Shown piece after piece: positions 50,101 to 62,299 of a stretch of 64,000 nucleotides of DNA. The notes under the pieces are model-generated. The model ran no database searches. It worked only from the letters and a program-made list of their open reading frames with translations, and was not told where the DNA came from. The position numbers and the translations under genes were made by a program. Numbering within the stretch: position 1 is the first letter of the stretch; every line of letters begins with the position of its first letter. The DNA lies in the NCBI GenBank assembly GCA_905250125.1, contig CAJNOL010000200.1, positions 62,001-126,000 on the forward strand, read 5' to 3'. The DNA is from Rotaria sordida. Its lineage: Eukaryota > Rotifera > Eurotatoria > Philodinida > Philodinidae.

Positions 50101-51951
50101 AATCGATATCTCAAACAACTTGATAATCCATCCGTTGGATTATTAACTACGGTAAAATTTATTTAACAAAAATAAAAATAAAAAAAGCCAAATCAATTAT
50201 ATTGAATAGGATGATTGTGTATGTGTCGAAAGTTGGCCATCAGTACAATTAATGAGTCGAGGAAACCTTCCAGCTGTATTGTATGTTTATATTTCTATTA
50301 TTCTTTTTAAATTAAAGAAAAATATAATAAATTCTTCTAGACAACGAATTGATATTGATTTTGAACGAACTGATGTTAAATCACGTTTTAATTGGATTAA
50401 TCGTGCTGCTATACATTATTTAAATAAAACAGCTTTTTGGAATTTAGCACAATACAAGTAAAAGAAAAAAAAATATCCCTAACTTATAATTTAATTTTTT
50501 TATTTAGTGATTTTGTTTTACTTTATTCTTCAATGGTTCTTGATAATAGTGAACATTTACATCTTCGTCATACAGATTATTATGCTTTAGCATGCTCATA
50601 TCTATCAATGGCTATACTAAATCAAGTATAATTTAAAAAACAAAATATATAAATTTTTATTTAGTTTTTATTTTTAAACAAAAAAAAAAGGGACAATATA
50701 ATCTTGCTAGTCAAATGTTAAATAAAAGTATTGATTTAGTACAATTATCAACAAATGCACATAATTTAATTGATATGGCTCGAGCAGATGTTCAATTTAT
50801 ACTTCAATGTCGACGAAACGAATGGGATAGAGCATTAATTACAGCTAAAACATTTTCAAATTATTCACAAATTGAATATGAAATACGGTAAAGATGATTT
50901 TTGAATTCTATATAAATAATTATTTATTAATAATAATTAGTCGAGCAATATGTTTACATAATTTAAATGAACTTGATGATAGTCAACGAGATCCAATAGA
51001 ATTACAAAAATTATTAAATCAAGAAAAAGTATCTGATGTTATATCAAGAATAAAGTAAAAACAATTTCAAAATAAAATTTTTAATTAATTAAATTCATTT
51101 TTCTTAAAGACTTTTATTATTATTAACTGAAAATTGTGCAAAAAAAAATGATCTTGTACCAAGTCTTGGATTTCTTGAAGAATGTAAACAATTATGTATT
51201 AAATATAATCTTCAACATTATTTAATTCTTTGTCGTTTATATGAAGTACAATTAAATAAAGTATATATTATCAAATAAAATTTCTTTTTATGAAAGCTTT
51301 GGTGTTTTTTTATTCGTTTGTTTTTATAATAGTCAAATTTCACAACATCACAAGAATCTATACGAATACTTAATTATTGTCTTACTGAACTTTTAAAATA
51401 TGGTGATCGATATAATGTTGGTCGATGTGCATTATTACTTGGTCGATTGTATCTATTAGAAATGGCTGAAGATCGAGCATATCCTAATTGTAAGTTAGAA
51501 TTCAACAATTGATCATAGAATTTTCAACATAGATAGAAACTTTCCGGAATCAAAATATTAACTAGAAATTTATTCATTTTTTTTTATAGAAGTCATAGCT
51601 CTTGAGAAATTCTTCTATTGTTAATAATTCTCTATTCATCATGTTCAAGAATATTTTCTCAATTCGATTTATAAAATATATATTTTAGATCTATCTGAAG
51701 CGGAACATTTGCTGCTCATGGCCAAAGATATATTTACTTGTTTTCATGAAACTCTTTATTTAAAATTAACTTATCTTTATCTAGTAAATATTCTTTTGTT
51801 TTCTTCTTTGAAATATGAAACAAAAAAAACAAAAAATTTTATTTAGGTATTTACATATCATGATTCGACACAAGTCGAAAAACGAAAACAAATGGCTAAA
51901 TTATACAAGCAAATAGATATTAAATTAGACATTAAACCTATTGTAATTTAA
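47104..51951 (+). CDS. ANAPC5: Anaphase-promoting complex subunit 5
   Basis: Nineteen exons join to 792 aa (human APC5 is about 755). Diagnostic blocks in order: GWSLVGLFLRRHICSFEML (exons 4-5), VSIKQAEYMLTKLALRL (exons 6-7), YPQLAEVPFVHYLQAR (exons 7-8), ANYYLHHYFDKQNGFQL, then TPR-like helices (YALACSYLSMAILNQ, YNLASQMLNKSIDL) and a C-terminus EKRKQMAKLYKQI like that of other APC5 proteins. It is a scaffold TPR subunit of the APC/C ubiquitin ligase that drives mitotic exit. Exons: 47104-47259, 47319-47429, 47481-47566, 47627-47793, 47851-48076, 48128-48191, 48261-48353, 48409-48563, 48636-48717, 50038-50151, 50210-50280, 50341-50457, 50508-50625, 50691-50887, 50941-51054, 51110-51260, 51333-51489, 51689-51783, 51847-51951. 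CTCAG directly precedes the ATG. Confidence 0.93.
48718..50037 (+). other. 1.3-kb intron of ANAPC5
   Basis: The flanking exons keep frame (GTA|GTAAGT to CTTTAG|GAT). Most other introns in the gene are 50-90 nt. No internal coding frame, TIR or RNA gene was recognised. Confidence 0.7.
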
Positions 51952-52129
51952 AATCTCGTGTCAGATAAACAATACATGTAAAAAAACAAATTATATTTAA
52001 GAATATTTGTTTTTTTTTGTTTTTCATTTTCACAATTCGAGGAAAAATAAGTTAATCTATATTCATTGATTAGCAAATTGATAATACTGATGGTAATTTA
52101 ATTCCCCTACCAATTGTTTGTGAAGCTTC
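51680..52129. repeat. Duplicated ANAPC5/SLIMP-like 3' junction, unit A
   Basis: This covers the last two ANAPC5 exons (intact here), the spacer, and a broken copy of the 3' end of the convergent SLIMP-like gene. Read on the minus strand, the end still encodes EASQTIGRGIKLPSV before diverging at SIC-stop. The upstream part of that gene is missing beyond 52129. Confidence 0.8.
52074..52129 (-). pseudogene. Truncated 3' end copy of the SLIMP-like gene
   Basis: About 18 codons match the end of the gene at 54271 (EASQTIGRGIKLPSV) and then diverge. The homology stops abruptly at GAAGCTTC on the 5' side. It is a by-product of the junction duplication. Confidence 0.75.
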
Positions 52130-53884
52130 ACACAGCATGATTTATGTGTTTAACATATAATCAAGTATAGATTAAACTTTCCAAAGAGGATATGAACGTG
52201 CGTGCGACTCTTTTCTTCGCCAATATCGACATTCACGTCCACCCTCTATTAAAAATAAGCATAAAACTGTGAAAGATATGGTTTTTTTTGCTGAAAAATC
52301 TATTAAATAGCAGTAATTTATTTTAACGAACGAGTTAAATACAATGAATGATTAAGTGTCACTTTCGATTTGTATTTCTTCTTGTTTATAAACATGGAAA
52401 AATTCACGATTAAACAGCTACAAATTATAATTCACTATGTTTATGCATTTTGTTTTATCAATTAGTTATGGCAAACTGAAACATTTCCAGTCTTGATGGC
52501 ATAGTGAATCACAATCATTTTTGCAGTAAATATTATCAAGATAGTAACGACTCATAACGAGATTAAGCCAAGCAAATCTATTGTGCAAAATAGTTATCGT
52601 ATTTATGTTTTACAAACAAACTAATGATGCACTTCTTTTTCTCAACAAAGTATTCATGTTAGTCATTTCATATAATTACATTATTTAATCTTTGTAATCT
52701 GTATTGTTATGAGATATGTTATAATTTTTCACGTCTCTTTTATTTTCGTTACTTAATGTTTTAGTCATTGCTTAGCTATCAGTTGTAAAAATTTTTTTTA
52801 TGCGTTACTTGAGAGGATATAATTCTTCGTTTTTTTTGTGCAATTGAACATTAACTTACAGAGTCTTCAATTTTTAAACGCTCTAATAAAATCACCGCGA
52901 AGCATACTTCCAAAGAGTTTTTAGTTTCCGCAGAGAATATTAAATATTCGAAATTAGATCAGATAGATAGAGAATAAAATTTCTCTATCTTCTGCTATAA
53001 AAATCTTTGCTTTGGAGATCATTTTCATGATTATACATGCTTTTGCAAAAGCACGAACGACAATGTATCTCAGTTGAAACATACAAGGTATATAAATGTT
53101 TCGATTGCTATGTAAAAGAAAAAAAATTATTTTTAAAAGTGAAGAGCATAGGTTGTTAGAGCCAGAAATTTTCTATGTTTTAGAATGTAAATGAGTATTT
53201 TTTTTATGGATAGTAATTGAGAGAAAAATTGTGTTTTCGTTTAGTTCGATTCATTATGGCGTATCCATTATATATGTAAATATATATATTGTCCAAGTCT
53301 ACTACAGTAAAAGCATATCACAATTATTTTCGATCAGAAAAACTTGTATCTATATTCTTCAAAGGTCATTATCGAACAATCATATATTATTTTCTTGTAA
53401 AGCAAATATGTTTTTAACAATATAGAAAAACATGAAATGCAAATTTTTTTTTAATATTAAAAAGAAAAAGAAAATTACATTTTCGCTCCTCAAATGAAAT
53501 TCATCTTTTTTCCTAATTTATTATGTATAAACACACATCGGAATATTTTGACATACAGTGACACTCAAAACTGATCATATACCGCACGCAAAAATGATTG
53601 AACATTGTATTTCGCATTTTATCCTTTTCAATAGAAAGATACATTTGAAAATTGTTTTAAAGAAGTTTCACTTGCGTTTTAGTCAAAACATTGTAAAAAA
53701 TGCAACTACTCGTTTAAAAATATGAAATACGCGGTTTTATGAAACATTATCTACAAGAAATATTAGAATATATAGGGTAGAAATTTACACTCCTCTCCAC
53801 AGAATATGACAGACGTTGTTGATATGCGACCACAGACCGTATATCAATAACATTTCGTTATAATTCGATTTATTAATATATTTA
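52130..53884. other. 1.75-kb spacer between the duplicated junction copies
   Basis: AT-rich sequence with no recognised exon of either neighbour. It lies where the rest of the tandem duplication unit would be expected and may be its fully decayed remainder or an insertion. Confidence 0.5.
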
Positions 53885-54270
53885 CATTTTTTTCGATTTA
53901 TTTGAAGTCAAACATTTGCTGCTTTTGACCAAAGATATATTGTTATTACGAAGATCTTTATTTAAAATTAACTTATCTTCTATATAATAAATATTATTTT
54001 TTTTCTTCTTTCATATATGAAGAGAAATTTTTATTTAAGCATTTCTATATCATCATATGCGGCGCAAGTCGAAAAATAAAAGCAAATAACCAAATTACAC
54101 AAGCAAATAGATGTCAAATTAAACACCGAGCCTATGGGAATTTCCAAATCTAATGTCAAATAAACAATAAATATGAAAAAAATAAATAAATAAGAATAAC
54201 TTTCTTTGTTTTTTATTTTCACAATTCAAAAAATAAAATGAAAAGAAATAAGTTAATCTATATACATTGT
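53885..54270 (+). pseudogene. Decayed copy of the last two ANAPC5 exons (duplication unit B)
   Basis: The sequence aligns with 51680-52070. The exon-18 copy keeps the AACATTTGCTGCT and TTTAAAATTAACTTATCTT blocks. The exon-19 copy reads GTCGAAAAATAAAAGC, with an in-frame TAA, and lost its acceptor context. The alignment continues across the spacer into the live 3' end of the SLIMP-like gene, up to about 54330. Confidence 0.8.
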
Positions 54271-57200
54271 TTACCGATTTACTAGTACTGATGGTAGTTT
54301 AATTCCTCTACCAATTGTTTGTGAAGCTTCTAAAACGCATTTCGATAATTGTGATACATCAGCAACACGTGCATGTATCATAGCAACATAACTTTTATTA
54401 TCTGAATTATGTTTAATCATAAGTCTTCGAGCAAGATAATCATCAATTAATGAAACAGATCCAACACGTACATAATCTATTTGTGATGGAAGATAAACTT
54501 CAATAGTTAAACGTAATGATTCATATGATAAAAGTTCATATGTTGGTGAAAGACATACACGTAATGGTAAATTTAGTCGATGATAAAAACTAGTTATAAT
54601 AGTAGCTAATTGAATATAAATAAAATCAATAGAATTTGATTTTAAATTTACTTCATTTGGATTTATTGTTCCTGAACTTGATATAGATTTTTTAAGCATA
54701 TCTTCAAAATTTTTTGCTCGTTCATCACCAGCTTTATGGTGATCGTCAAGAAGTAAATGTTGTGAATGTTCATTTGAGAATGCTATGAAAAAAACAAAGA
54801 TTAAATATTAAAGAAATTATTTTTTATTAGGATGATTTCTTCTTTTTGTTTTTGTTTTAGTTATCATAGTTTCAATACTCAATATAAATTCGAATTGATT
54901 TAAATCTTATAAATTTTGTTAACGAAAATCAAAGTTAATGCTAAATAATAGATAATTCTTATAATAAGCACGTAGACAAGTGTTGTCTAACGATGAAACG
55001 ATCCCCGAGTGTGAGTCTCTACTGTTTCAATCGACTTTATGCTATTTTATAGAGTTCAATGAGTTGATCGCGATAGCATAATGCATTCTTCTTCAAAGGC
55101 AGTCCATGAGGAAGAGAATTTTATGTCATCGTGATCAGTTCATCATGGTCGACAAAATGGCATAAAGCCGATTGAAATTGGACACTCATATTTAGAAATT
55201 TTCCTTCACAAGACCAATGCTTCAGCAGTCAGACATCCTTCTCTGGTTATGGTCCCATCTAGTAGTCTTAAAATATTGAGGACAAACTCGGTTTCATTGT
55301 AGAATGATAATATATATATATATATATATATATATTCCAAGGTTTTTTGCTATCTGTCGATCGAATTCAATTACTGGAAAGTTTTAACTGCACTCATGAA
55401 GAAACGCTGTCACTTGATAAAAAGCTATAGAACTGAAATTTGGTTCACAATTACAGAATGTGTAGACTAGAAAAGTCTGAGAAACTGTATGAACAAGTTA
55501 AAATTTGTTTAAGATATCGACCTTTTACTACAATTCCACAGCAACATTCCAATTTTCCAGTAAAATCCGACAGTCTCATTTTGATCTGATACTATCAACA
55601 CAGAGGTTTCAATTAAACAAGTTAGTCTACTCAAGATCTTTATAGAAATCCAATTTTTGATCAAAATCTAAAGATTTCATTTTACTAAATAATTGGAAAG
55701 TTGCATCAACAAAATTGTTTTATTAATATTTCAGCCAAATTAAATTTGTTGTCCATATCCCCTTAGTCTTATTTCTAATCTAAACATTCTCTACTTGTTG
55801 TAGCATTATTCTTTTACATTCCAATCATGTTAAATTGAATTTTATGTTGTTTCAAAAAGTATGATGCATGAGGTTTACCTATGATTAAACATGCATTAAA
55901 CTTCCTAAAGACATGATTAGAAATACAAAGTACTTCTTTATTTCATTTTCGAACCAAAAAACTTCAGAATTGAATATTTCTTTATACGATACAATTTTGT
56001 TTTTGCAAATAATAAAATAAATAATTTTTTTACCGAGTAATTCAATACATGATGATTGTCCTGAATGCGGATTATAATTTCGTCCAATAGAATAAACATA
56101 ATAAGGTAAAATATCCTTTGGAAAATTTGTACGTATAAAAGGTGATACTATTCCAAGTGGTGTTGATGTTCCAAATAAATGTAAAAGTTCAACATTATTT
56201 TCATCATCATCGTTTTCAGCTAATTTTATTTTTATAAACAAAACAAAAAAAAAATATATAGAAACTACAAGTGGCGATGAGGCCATTTTTTTGTCCAAAA
56301 CATTTTTCAAAAGGAGTTATATATTCTGAATCAGCGTGAAATTCTGAGTCGAACGATGTACTTTTTTCTGTCAAAAGACGACTTTTTTTTCGCTTGTCTT
56401 TAAGTACCTGGGGGAGGGGGGAGACTCCGGAACCATCAAAATTGTTTTTTTCTAATTCTATCGAATTATATCTCATTAGATGCAGAATTTTATGCTGATT
56501 CCAAATATCACCTTAAAATTTATAGACAATGAAGTTTTCTTCGAGAAAAATCTACTTTATTATAGGATGCTAATAGAGGACTACTATTTTCGGTTGCCAT
56601 TGTCAGGCGATCTAGTTATATCACTAAAAAGTCTAAAAAATACTCACTTATGTGTGGAATTACCGTTCCAATCAGAATCATGTAAAAAGAACCTGTTCGA
56701 AACCAGGTTTTGAACAGCTTAAGGATCAATTACTCGAAAAAAACAGTAAAAAACAAGATTTTTGGGCCTCCTTAACCTCATATAATAGGATAAAAGAATC
56801 TCTAACTCATGAATGACGTATATAGATCAATGCAGTTTTCCATTCTCTATCCGAATATGACTTCTAAAACAGAAAAGAAAATATGGAACATGATTGAATA
56901 TGAGAAATACTCAAATCAGAGCAGAAAAGTCAAAAAATGGGCCAGTATTTCAAGGCTATGGCCGCCAAAAACTAATTCTTGAGTAAAATGCATATGAAAT
57001 TCAGAATCAGCATAAAAAGCTGCATCCAACAACATGGATTCTATGTGGAAAAACGTTTTCATCAAAATTCGACTGAGGGAAAGTACAGGTGAAATTACAT
57101 GAGAAAAGAACTGAGGGGGAGTAGGAATCGAATTTTCCGAGAAAAGTTTTTCTGACGAAATCTATGTTGTTGGATGCAGCTTTTTATGCTGATTCTGAAT

Positions 57201-58767
57201 TTCATATGCATTTTACTCAAGAATTAGTTTTTGGCGCCCATAGCCTTGAAATACTGGCCCATTTTTTGACTTTTCTGCTCTGATTTGAGTATTTCTCATA
57301 TTCAATCATGTTCCACATTTTCTCTTCTGTTTTAGAAGTCATATTCGGATAGAGAATGGAAAACTGCATCGATCTATATACGTCATTCATCGGTTAGAGG
57401 TTCTTTTATCCTATTATATGAGGTTAAGGAGGCCCAAAAATCTTGTTTTTTACTGTTTTTTTTCGAGTATTTGATCCTTAAACTATTGAAAACCTGGTTT
57501 TGAACCGTTTTTTTACATGATTCTGATTGGAAAGGTAATTCCACACATGAATGAGTATTTTTTAGGCTTTTTTAGTGATATAACTAGATCGCCTGACAAC
57601 GGCACCCGAAAATAGTAGTCCTTTATTAGCATCCTATAATAAAGTAGATTTTTCTCGAAGAAAACTTCATTGTCTATAAATTTTAAGGTGATATTTGGAA
57701 TCAGCATAAAATTCTGCATCTAATGAGATATAATTCGATAGAATTAGAAAAAAAATTTTTGATGGTTCCGGAGTCTCCCCCTCCCCCAGGTACTTAAAGA
57801 CAGGTGAAAAAAAAGTCGTCTTTCGACAGAAAAAAGTACATCGTTCGACTCAGAATTTCGCGCTGATTTAGAATATATAACTCTTTTTGAAAAATTTTTT
57901 GGACACAAAAAATGGCCTTATCGCCACTTGTCCTTTTTTCAATTCATTTGGTTTTTTGTTTTCTTACCAACAATGTTAAATACATTTTTAATATCAGAAA
58001 AATGATAACCAAATGCTTCAATAACAAATGATTTAACAATATTAACCGTTGAACACATTTGTATATTATATGCATCAAGACTCTTATTAAAATAATTTAA
58101 TAAAATATATTCTAATTGAGCACTAAAATAAAACAATCAAATTCAAAAACAAAAAAGAAAATTTCTATTATTGACATACAATTCCCCAAATGCAAATGAT
58201 GAAAATGGTGCAACATCAAGCGATGTTACTTCGGCTAAATCACGCCATGATCTCATTGTTAAACTTGATTTTCTTTGACTACCATATTCATATAATAATT
58301 TTCGTGTTCCTGTTTCAGGTACAGCACCATGTAATGGTGCTGGTAAACGTAAACATGCAACAAGAAATTTTGCATTAAGAGAATATAATTGTTCACTCCA
58401 TTGATGTAATTCTTCAGGCTAAATTTAGAAAATAAATAAATAAATTCAATTTGTTTTTATCTACCCGTGTTCGTCGTGCTGTTGCTTCAGCTATTTGTTT
58501 ATTTAAGTTTTTCCAAACTTGATAATCATGTTCGACTTTTTTAACATCAACAATCCAATGTCTTTGTTGAAGATTTTCTTGTAATTGTTCATGACTTTTA
58601 AATAATAATTCTAAATCAATATCGGGTTCAACAACAATTGGAAATGGTGTATTTAAACCACCAGGTAATAAAGCTGAACGTTCTTTATATTGTGGAATAC
58701 GTTCAGCTATTAATGTACGACGAATTTCATGAAAAAAAAACTGTAATCGTCGACGAATGAGTATCAT
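54271..58767 (-). CDS. Slimp: Seryl-tRNA synthetase-like protein of SLIMP type (mitochondrial, catalytically degenerate)
   Basis: Five exons (58767-58465, 58418-58180, 58122-57968, 56219-56034, 54782-54271) join to 464 aa. The N-terminus MILIRRRLQFFFHEIRR looks like a mitochondrial presequence. Residues about 57-100 fit the SerRS coiled-coil arm (QENLQQRHWIVDVKKV; WKNLNKQIAEATARR). The C-terminus fits the SerRS class II core: YLPSQIDYVRVGSVS, DDYLARRLMIKH, IHARVADVSQL. Motif 2 (usually FRxE) is GRNYNP, and the motif 3 arginine is Gln439 (DVSQ where synthetases have AVGR/AVPR). This matches SLIMP, a non-aminoacylating SerRS paralogue that in Drosophila partners mitochondrial SerRS and Lon. A degenerate SARS2 copy is the alternative. 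TTTTTAG lies 3 nt before the ATG. Confidence 0.72.
55308..55336. repeat. (TA)n microsatellite
   Basis: About 28 bp of uninterrupted TA repeats within the 1.25-kb last intron of the SLIMP-like gene. Confidence 0.9.
56267..57931. mobile_element. 1.67-kb foldback element in an intron of the SLIMP-like gene
   Basis: Left arm 56267-57035 (769 bp) and right arm 57164-57931 (768 bp) are inverted copies with few differences; the centre is 128 bp. The termini are ACAAGTGGCGATGAGGCC and its near complement. A G-rich run (GGGGGAGGGGGGAG near 56410) has its C-rich partner at 57776-57790. The same 70-codon frame appears in both arms in opposite directions, so it is repeat-derived, not a gene. It sits inside the intron 56220-57967 without disturbing the splice sites. 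Confidence 0.88.
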
Positions 58768-59563
58768 ATCTAAAAATATTTTTCAGATTTTGATTGATAA
58801 TAATGAAAAAAGATTTATAATGAATATGATCGATTAAATGAAAGTCTACAAGAATAGATATATCTGAGAAATTATATTAACATTAATGATCATCAAATCA
58901 CGAACATAAATGTAAAAAAAAAGCTAAACCAAGTAATGTCAATAATATTCAATATCGAAAACATATTGTTAAAAAGAAAGATTTTGCAGCAAATACTTAT
59001 TATCGACAAACATCTCTCTTTATAAAAGTATTTGTTGAAGGAAATCAATTATTAAAATAAATAAATGCAAAAATAAGAAAAGAAAATTCTTTTCTTTTTT
59101 TGGTTTTTGCATTTTTAGATAAATAGATTTCTCAATTGTCATATGAGGAGGAAATTTTATTGTAAGAATTACATTGGTGGAAAGAAACGTTATATTAATC
59201 TATAACTACTAAGAATATCGAATAAGATAGAAAAATCATTCTAATGAAAAATAAAAAAAACAGAAGATTATTCAACATTGATTTTCCTTATTGATTGACT
59301 TTGTAGTTATAATTTTAATTTTTCGATTTCACAATTGAAAAATAAAATTGAACTCTTTCCGATAATATACTTTATAAATAAACATATATTTCTCAAAACA
59401 AAAAAAAAACACAATGACAGATCTTTCTTTTTTTTGTTCTGATCGTAACAAAAAAAAATTTCATGTAATATACACTTAGAAAGAGAAAAAAAACAAATGA
59501 AGACAAAAAACAAAGAAATATTAAATGCACATAAATATATTATACAAAAAAACAAACAAATAA

Positions 59564-61372
59564 TTAATCAATTTTTCTACGTTTTAGACTCATATTTATT
59601 TGAGAAAATATTTCATCAGATTTTTTATTATTTATTTCAGTTGATATATTATCATATGCTAAAATAAATTGATCGAGTCGTTGTAATAATGTATCATTAT
59701 CTTTTCGTATTTCAAGTAACATTTGTTCAGATTCTTTACTTTTTTTTTCAAGATATTTTAAACGTTTATGATGATTAATTAAAGATTTTGTACGCATATG
59801 TAATAATTGTTTATAATGTTTCATTTGATATTTTTGAGATTTAATAACAAAATTTTGTTTATAAATTCGATTATTTAATATATCAATTTGTCGACGAAGT
59901 ATTCTATTTGTTGATCGTTTATGATAATGAGATAATGAATTATTATTAGTTGTTGAAAATGTTGAAACATTATTACGAATAGTTGTTAATGAAGTAATAC
60001 GTAATGATTGTAATTTTGGTTTAATTTGTTCACGAAAATGTTCAATTGCCATTGATGACATATCACGTGTTTCTTGTAAAAGTGTACATGGATTTGAAAA
60101 TGATTGTTGTATTTTTAAACGATCTAATACTGAATAAATTTCATCAAGTAACTAAAATTGTAATTTAATATTTAATTTTAGAAAATAAATAAAGATATTT
60201 TCTTACTCGACCCGGATAAAAACAACAGTATGAATTTTGTATAGCCGAACCAAATGTTAATTTAAGCCATTGAATACGAGAATCAAGAGAAGATATTATA
60301 TCAAATTTTGTTGATAGAGGATGCTAAATAAAAAGAAAAAGTCATATTCAATGTTTTAGTTACTATTTGAAAAGAAATAAAATTATAATTCTCAACATCA
60401 TCGAATTCATATATCGAGCAATTTTAATTCGTCAGCGATGTAATTTTACAAAATAAAAATAATTAATTATATCTCTGGATTCAAATGTTGCGTTTAGCTA
60501 ATTTTTATGTAACAGATGTATGTTGAGTTACTCTAGATATTCAGGAAAACTCAGTCCTATAGACTTTGATTCTGCCAAATTTTTATTGAAAAACTAGCGT
60601 TAGCGATATGACACAAAACAATACAAAGGTTTTCACTGCGTATGTTTCTATTTACAAATCCTGCAAGTTCAAACAGTATTTTTAAAAACTTAATAGTGTG
60701 CATTTAATAAAAGAGTTTTCATACTACAAAAGATTTGACTGAACATATTTAAATTTCTCAAAAAAAAAAAATGGAGTTTATCTATTCTTAGCGACATGAA
60801 TAAGTGCGAATATAGAAACGAAAAATCCGCTTGTGACTGAATGAAAAACTCAAAACTTCACTAAAGATATAATCTACAGCGTGAAGTCTATCCAAAAAAC
60901 TCTAAGACTTTTCCGTAACAAAATTCGAGAGCTATTCGCTAATCAAGTTTAATTAGGTGTAAGCTGATACAATCAATATTTTTAGAAATATTCATAGAAA
61001 AAGAATTCGTTCAAAAAACTAATCCTTATAAAAAATCAAGGTCAAATCGAAGATGATCATGTCCTGTGAAAGGCGAGCCAGAATTTATGTTCAATACATG
61101 CCAAAAATGAATAAAATCTTTAGTTTTTATCTGCTTACTTTATGTCGTTCCGATTCTCGTCGTGGTAATTTTGTTTTAATTTGTTTTTGTAAATCATGAA
61201 TAATGATTTCAAGTTGAAAATAACCTCGATTAAGTTGTTCTGAACATAATCGATGAAAATGTTTTGATATTGAACGTAAACGACTTAATTCTGTATATGA
61301 AAAAGATTTTATTATTTTTTCTTGTACAAGTAATGGTAAATCCGTAAAAGACAATGATATATTTGTTGTCAT
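59564..61372 (-). CDS. FBXO28: F-box only protein 28
   Basis: Three exons (61372-61139, 60323-60207, 60151-59564) join to 312 aa. The F-box is at residues 10-50 (DLPLLVQEKIIKSFSY, LSRLRSISKHFHRLC). The FBXO28-specific block follows: KQIKTKLPRRESERHK, DSRIQWLKLTFG, CCFYPGRLLDEIYSVL, LLQETRDMSSMAIEHF. The C-terminal half is a long coiled coil (YLEKKSKESEQMLLE) ending in a basic tail (LKRRKID). By family knowledge it is the substrate receptor of an SCF ubiquitin ligase acting in the nucleus on topoisomerase/MYC-related targets. The ATG directly follows a poly-T tract and TTTTAG, which looks like a splice or trans-splice acceptor. Confidence 0.93.
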
Positions 61373-61749
61373 CTAAAACGAAAAAAAAAAAGTATTCATA
61401 AAGAATTTTCTTATGTATTTCTTTCTTGATTGTATTAAGATGATATTGAATAGATTTTTCAAACATCTCTACATTACAAGAAAATAAAAACGAAAATTGC
61501 CTTTTCAATAGGTTAAAAGTATGTAATAATAAGTCGAAAATGATAACTATTATCGACATAGACAAGTTTTTACTGATTAAAAACAGTAATAATAATATAA
61601 AATAATTAATTATCAACAACAAAACAAAAATAGCATCCTTTGTGAGACTAGAGTGATCAGCGGAAGTATAACACGGAAAAATGCTTGTATAATATATTGG
61701 AAAAAAAAGGAAGCCTTGCAAAAAAAAGTAAAATTAGTGTTGAATTCAA

Positions 61750-62294
61750 TCAAAGATTTTGAGCAAACAAAGATGATTGACGAATTAATCTAATTAATAC
61801 ATCATACGTCATAAATGAAACACCTACAGATATAGGTCCTTTCAACCAATTCATTGTTACACCTTTATATAGACCACAAGTTATACCTTCTTCACGAATT
61901 ATTTTACGTGTTGTTGCTATTGCACCAAGTGATCTTTCATCTGGTCGAATAACGGCAGCTGTTTGTAATCGTCGTCGAACAACATCAAATGGATAAGAAG
62001 CAGTTTGACCAATAAGACCAGATATAGCTCCAAATACCATTCGTTCTGTTGTAGTAATAGGACGATGAGACTGATAGTCTTGATTTAAGAAAAATAATTT
62101 TAATAAAAACTAAGTTTTTTAAATTTTTTTATATTTTCTTACCTAAGCGAATATGTTTGAGAGATTCATAAGTAAAAAAAACACAACCAGAATAAGGTAA
62201 TACACCAATCATTGATGATAGTGCACCTCGATATAAGGCTACAACACCTTCAGTTCGTAGAATAATTCGAAAGACGGTGAATAAATTAGTATAC
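61750..62294 (-). CDS. SLC25A42: Mitochondrial carrier, SLC25A42-like (CoA/PAP transporter), C-terminal half
   Basis: Two exons (62294-62143 and 62078-61750) join to about 160 codons; the first begins in mid-codon, so upstream exons are missing. The carrier repeat 2 end is ILRTEGVVALYRGALSSMIG and PYSGCVFFTYESLKH. Repeat 3 has GLIGQTASYPFDVVRRRLQT (the P-x-[DE]-x-x-[RK] carrier signature) and GLYKGVTMNWLKGPISVGVS, which is the SLC25A42 pattern. The protein would exchange CoA and adenine nucleotides across the inner mitochondrial membrane. Repeat 1 was not found in the 1.7 kb to the window end, so the gene probably continues past a long intron. Confidence 0.8.
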
Positions 62295-62299
62295 CTATG

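Noticed and set aside
56480..57719. Two matching 70-codon ORFs on opposite strands
   Set aside because: They lie in the two arms of the 56267-57931 inverted repeat and mirror each other; no start context or family supports a gene.
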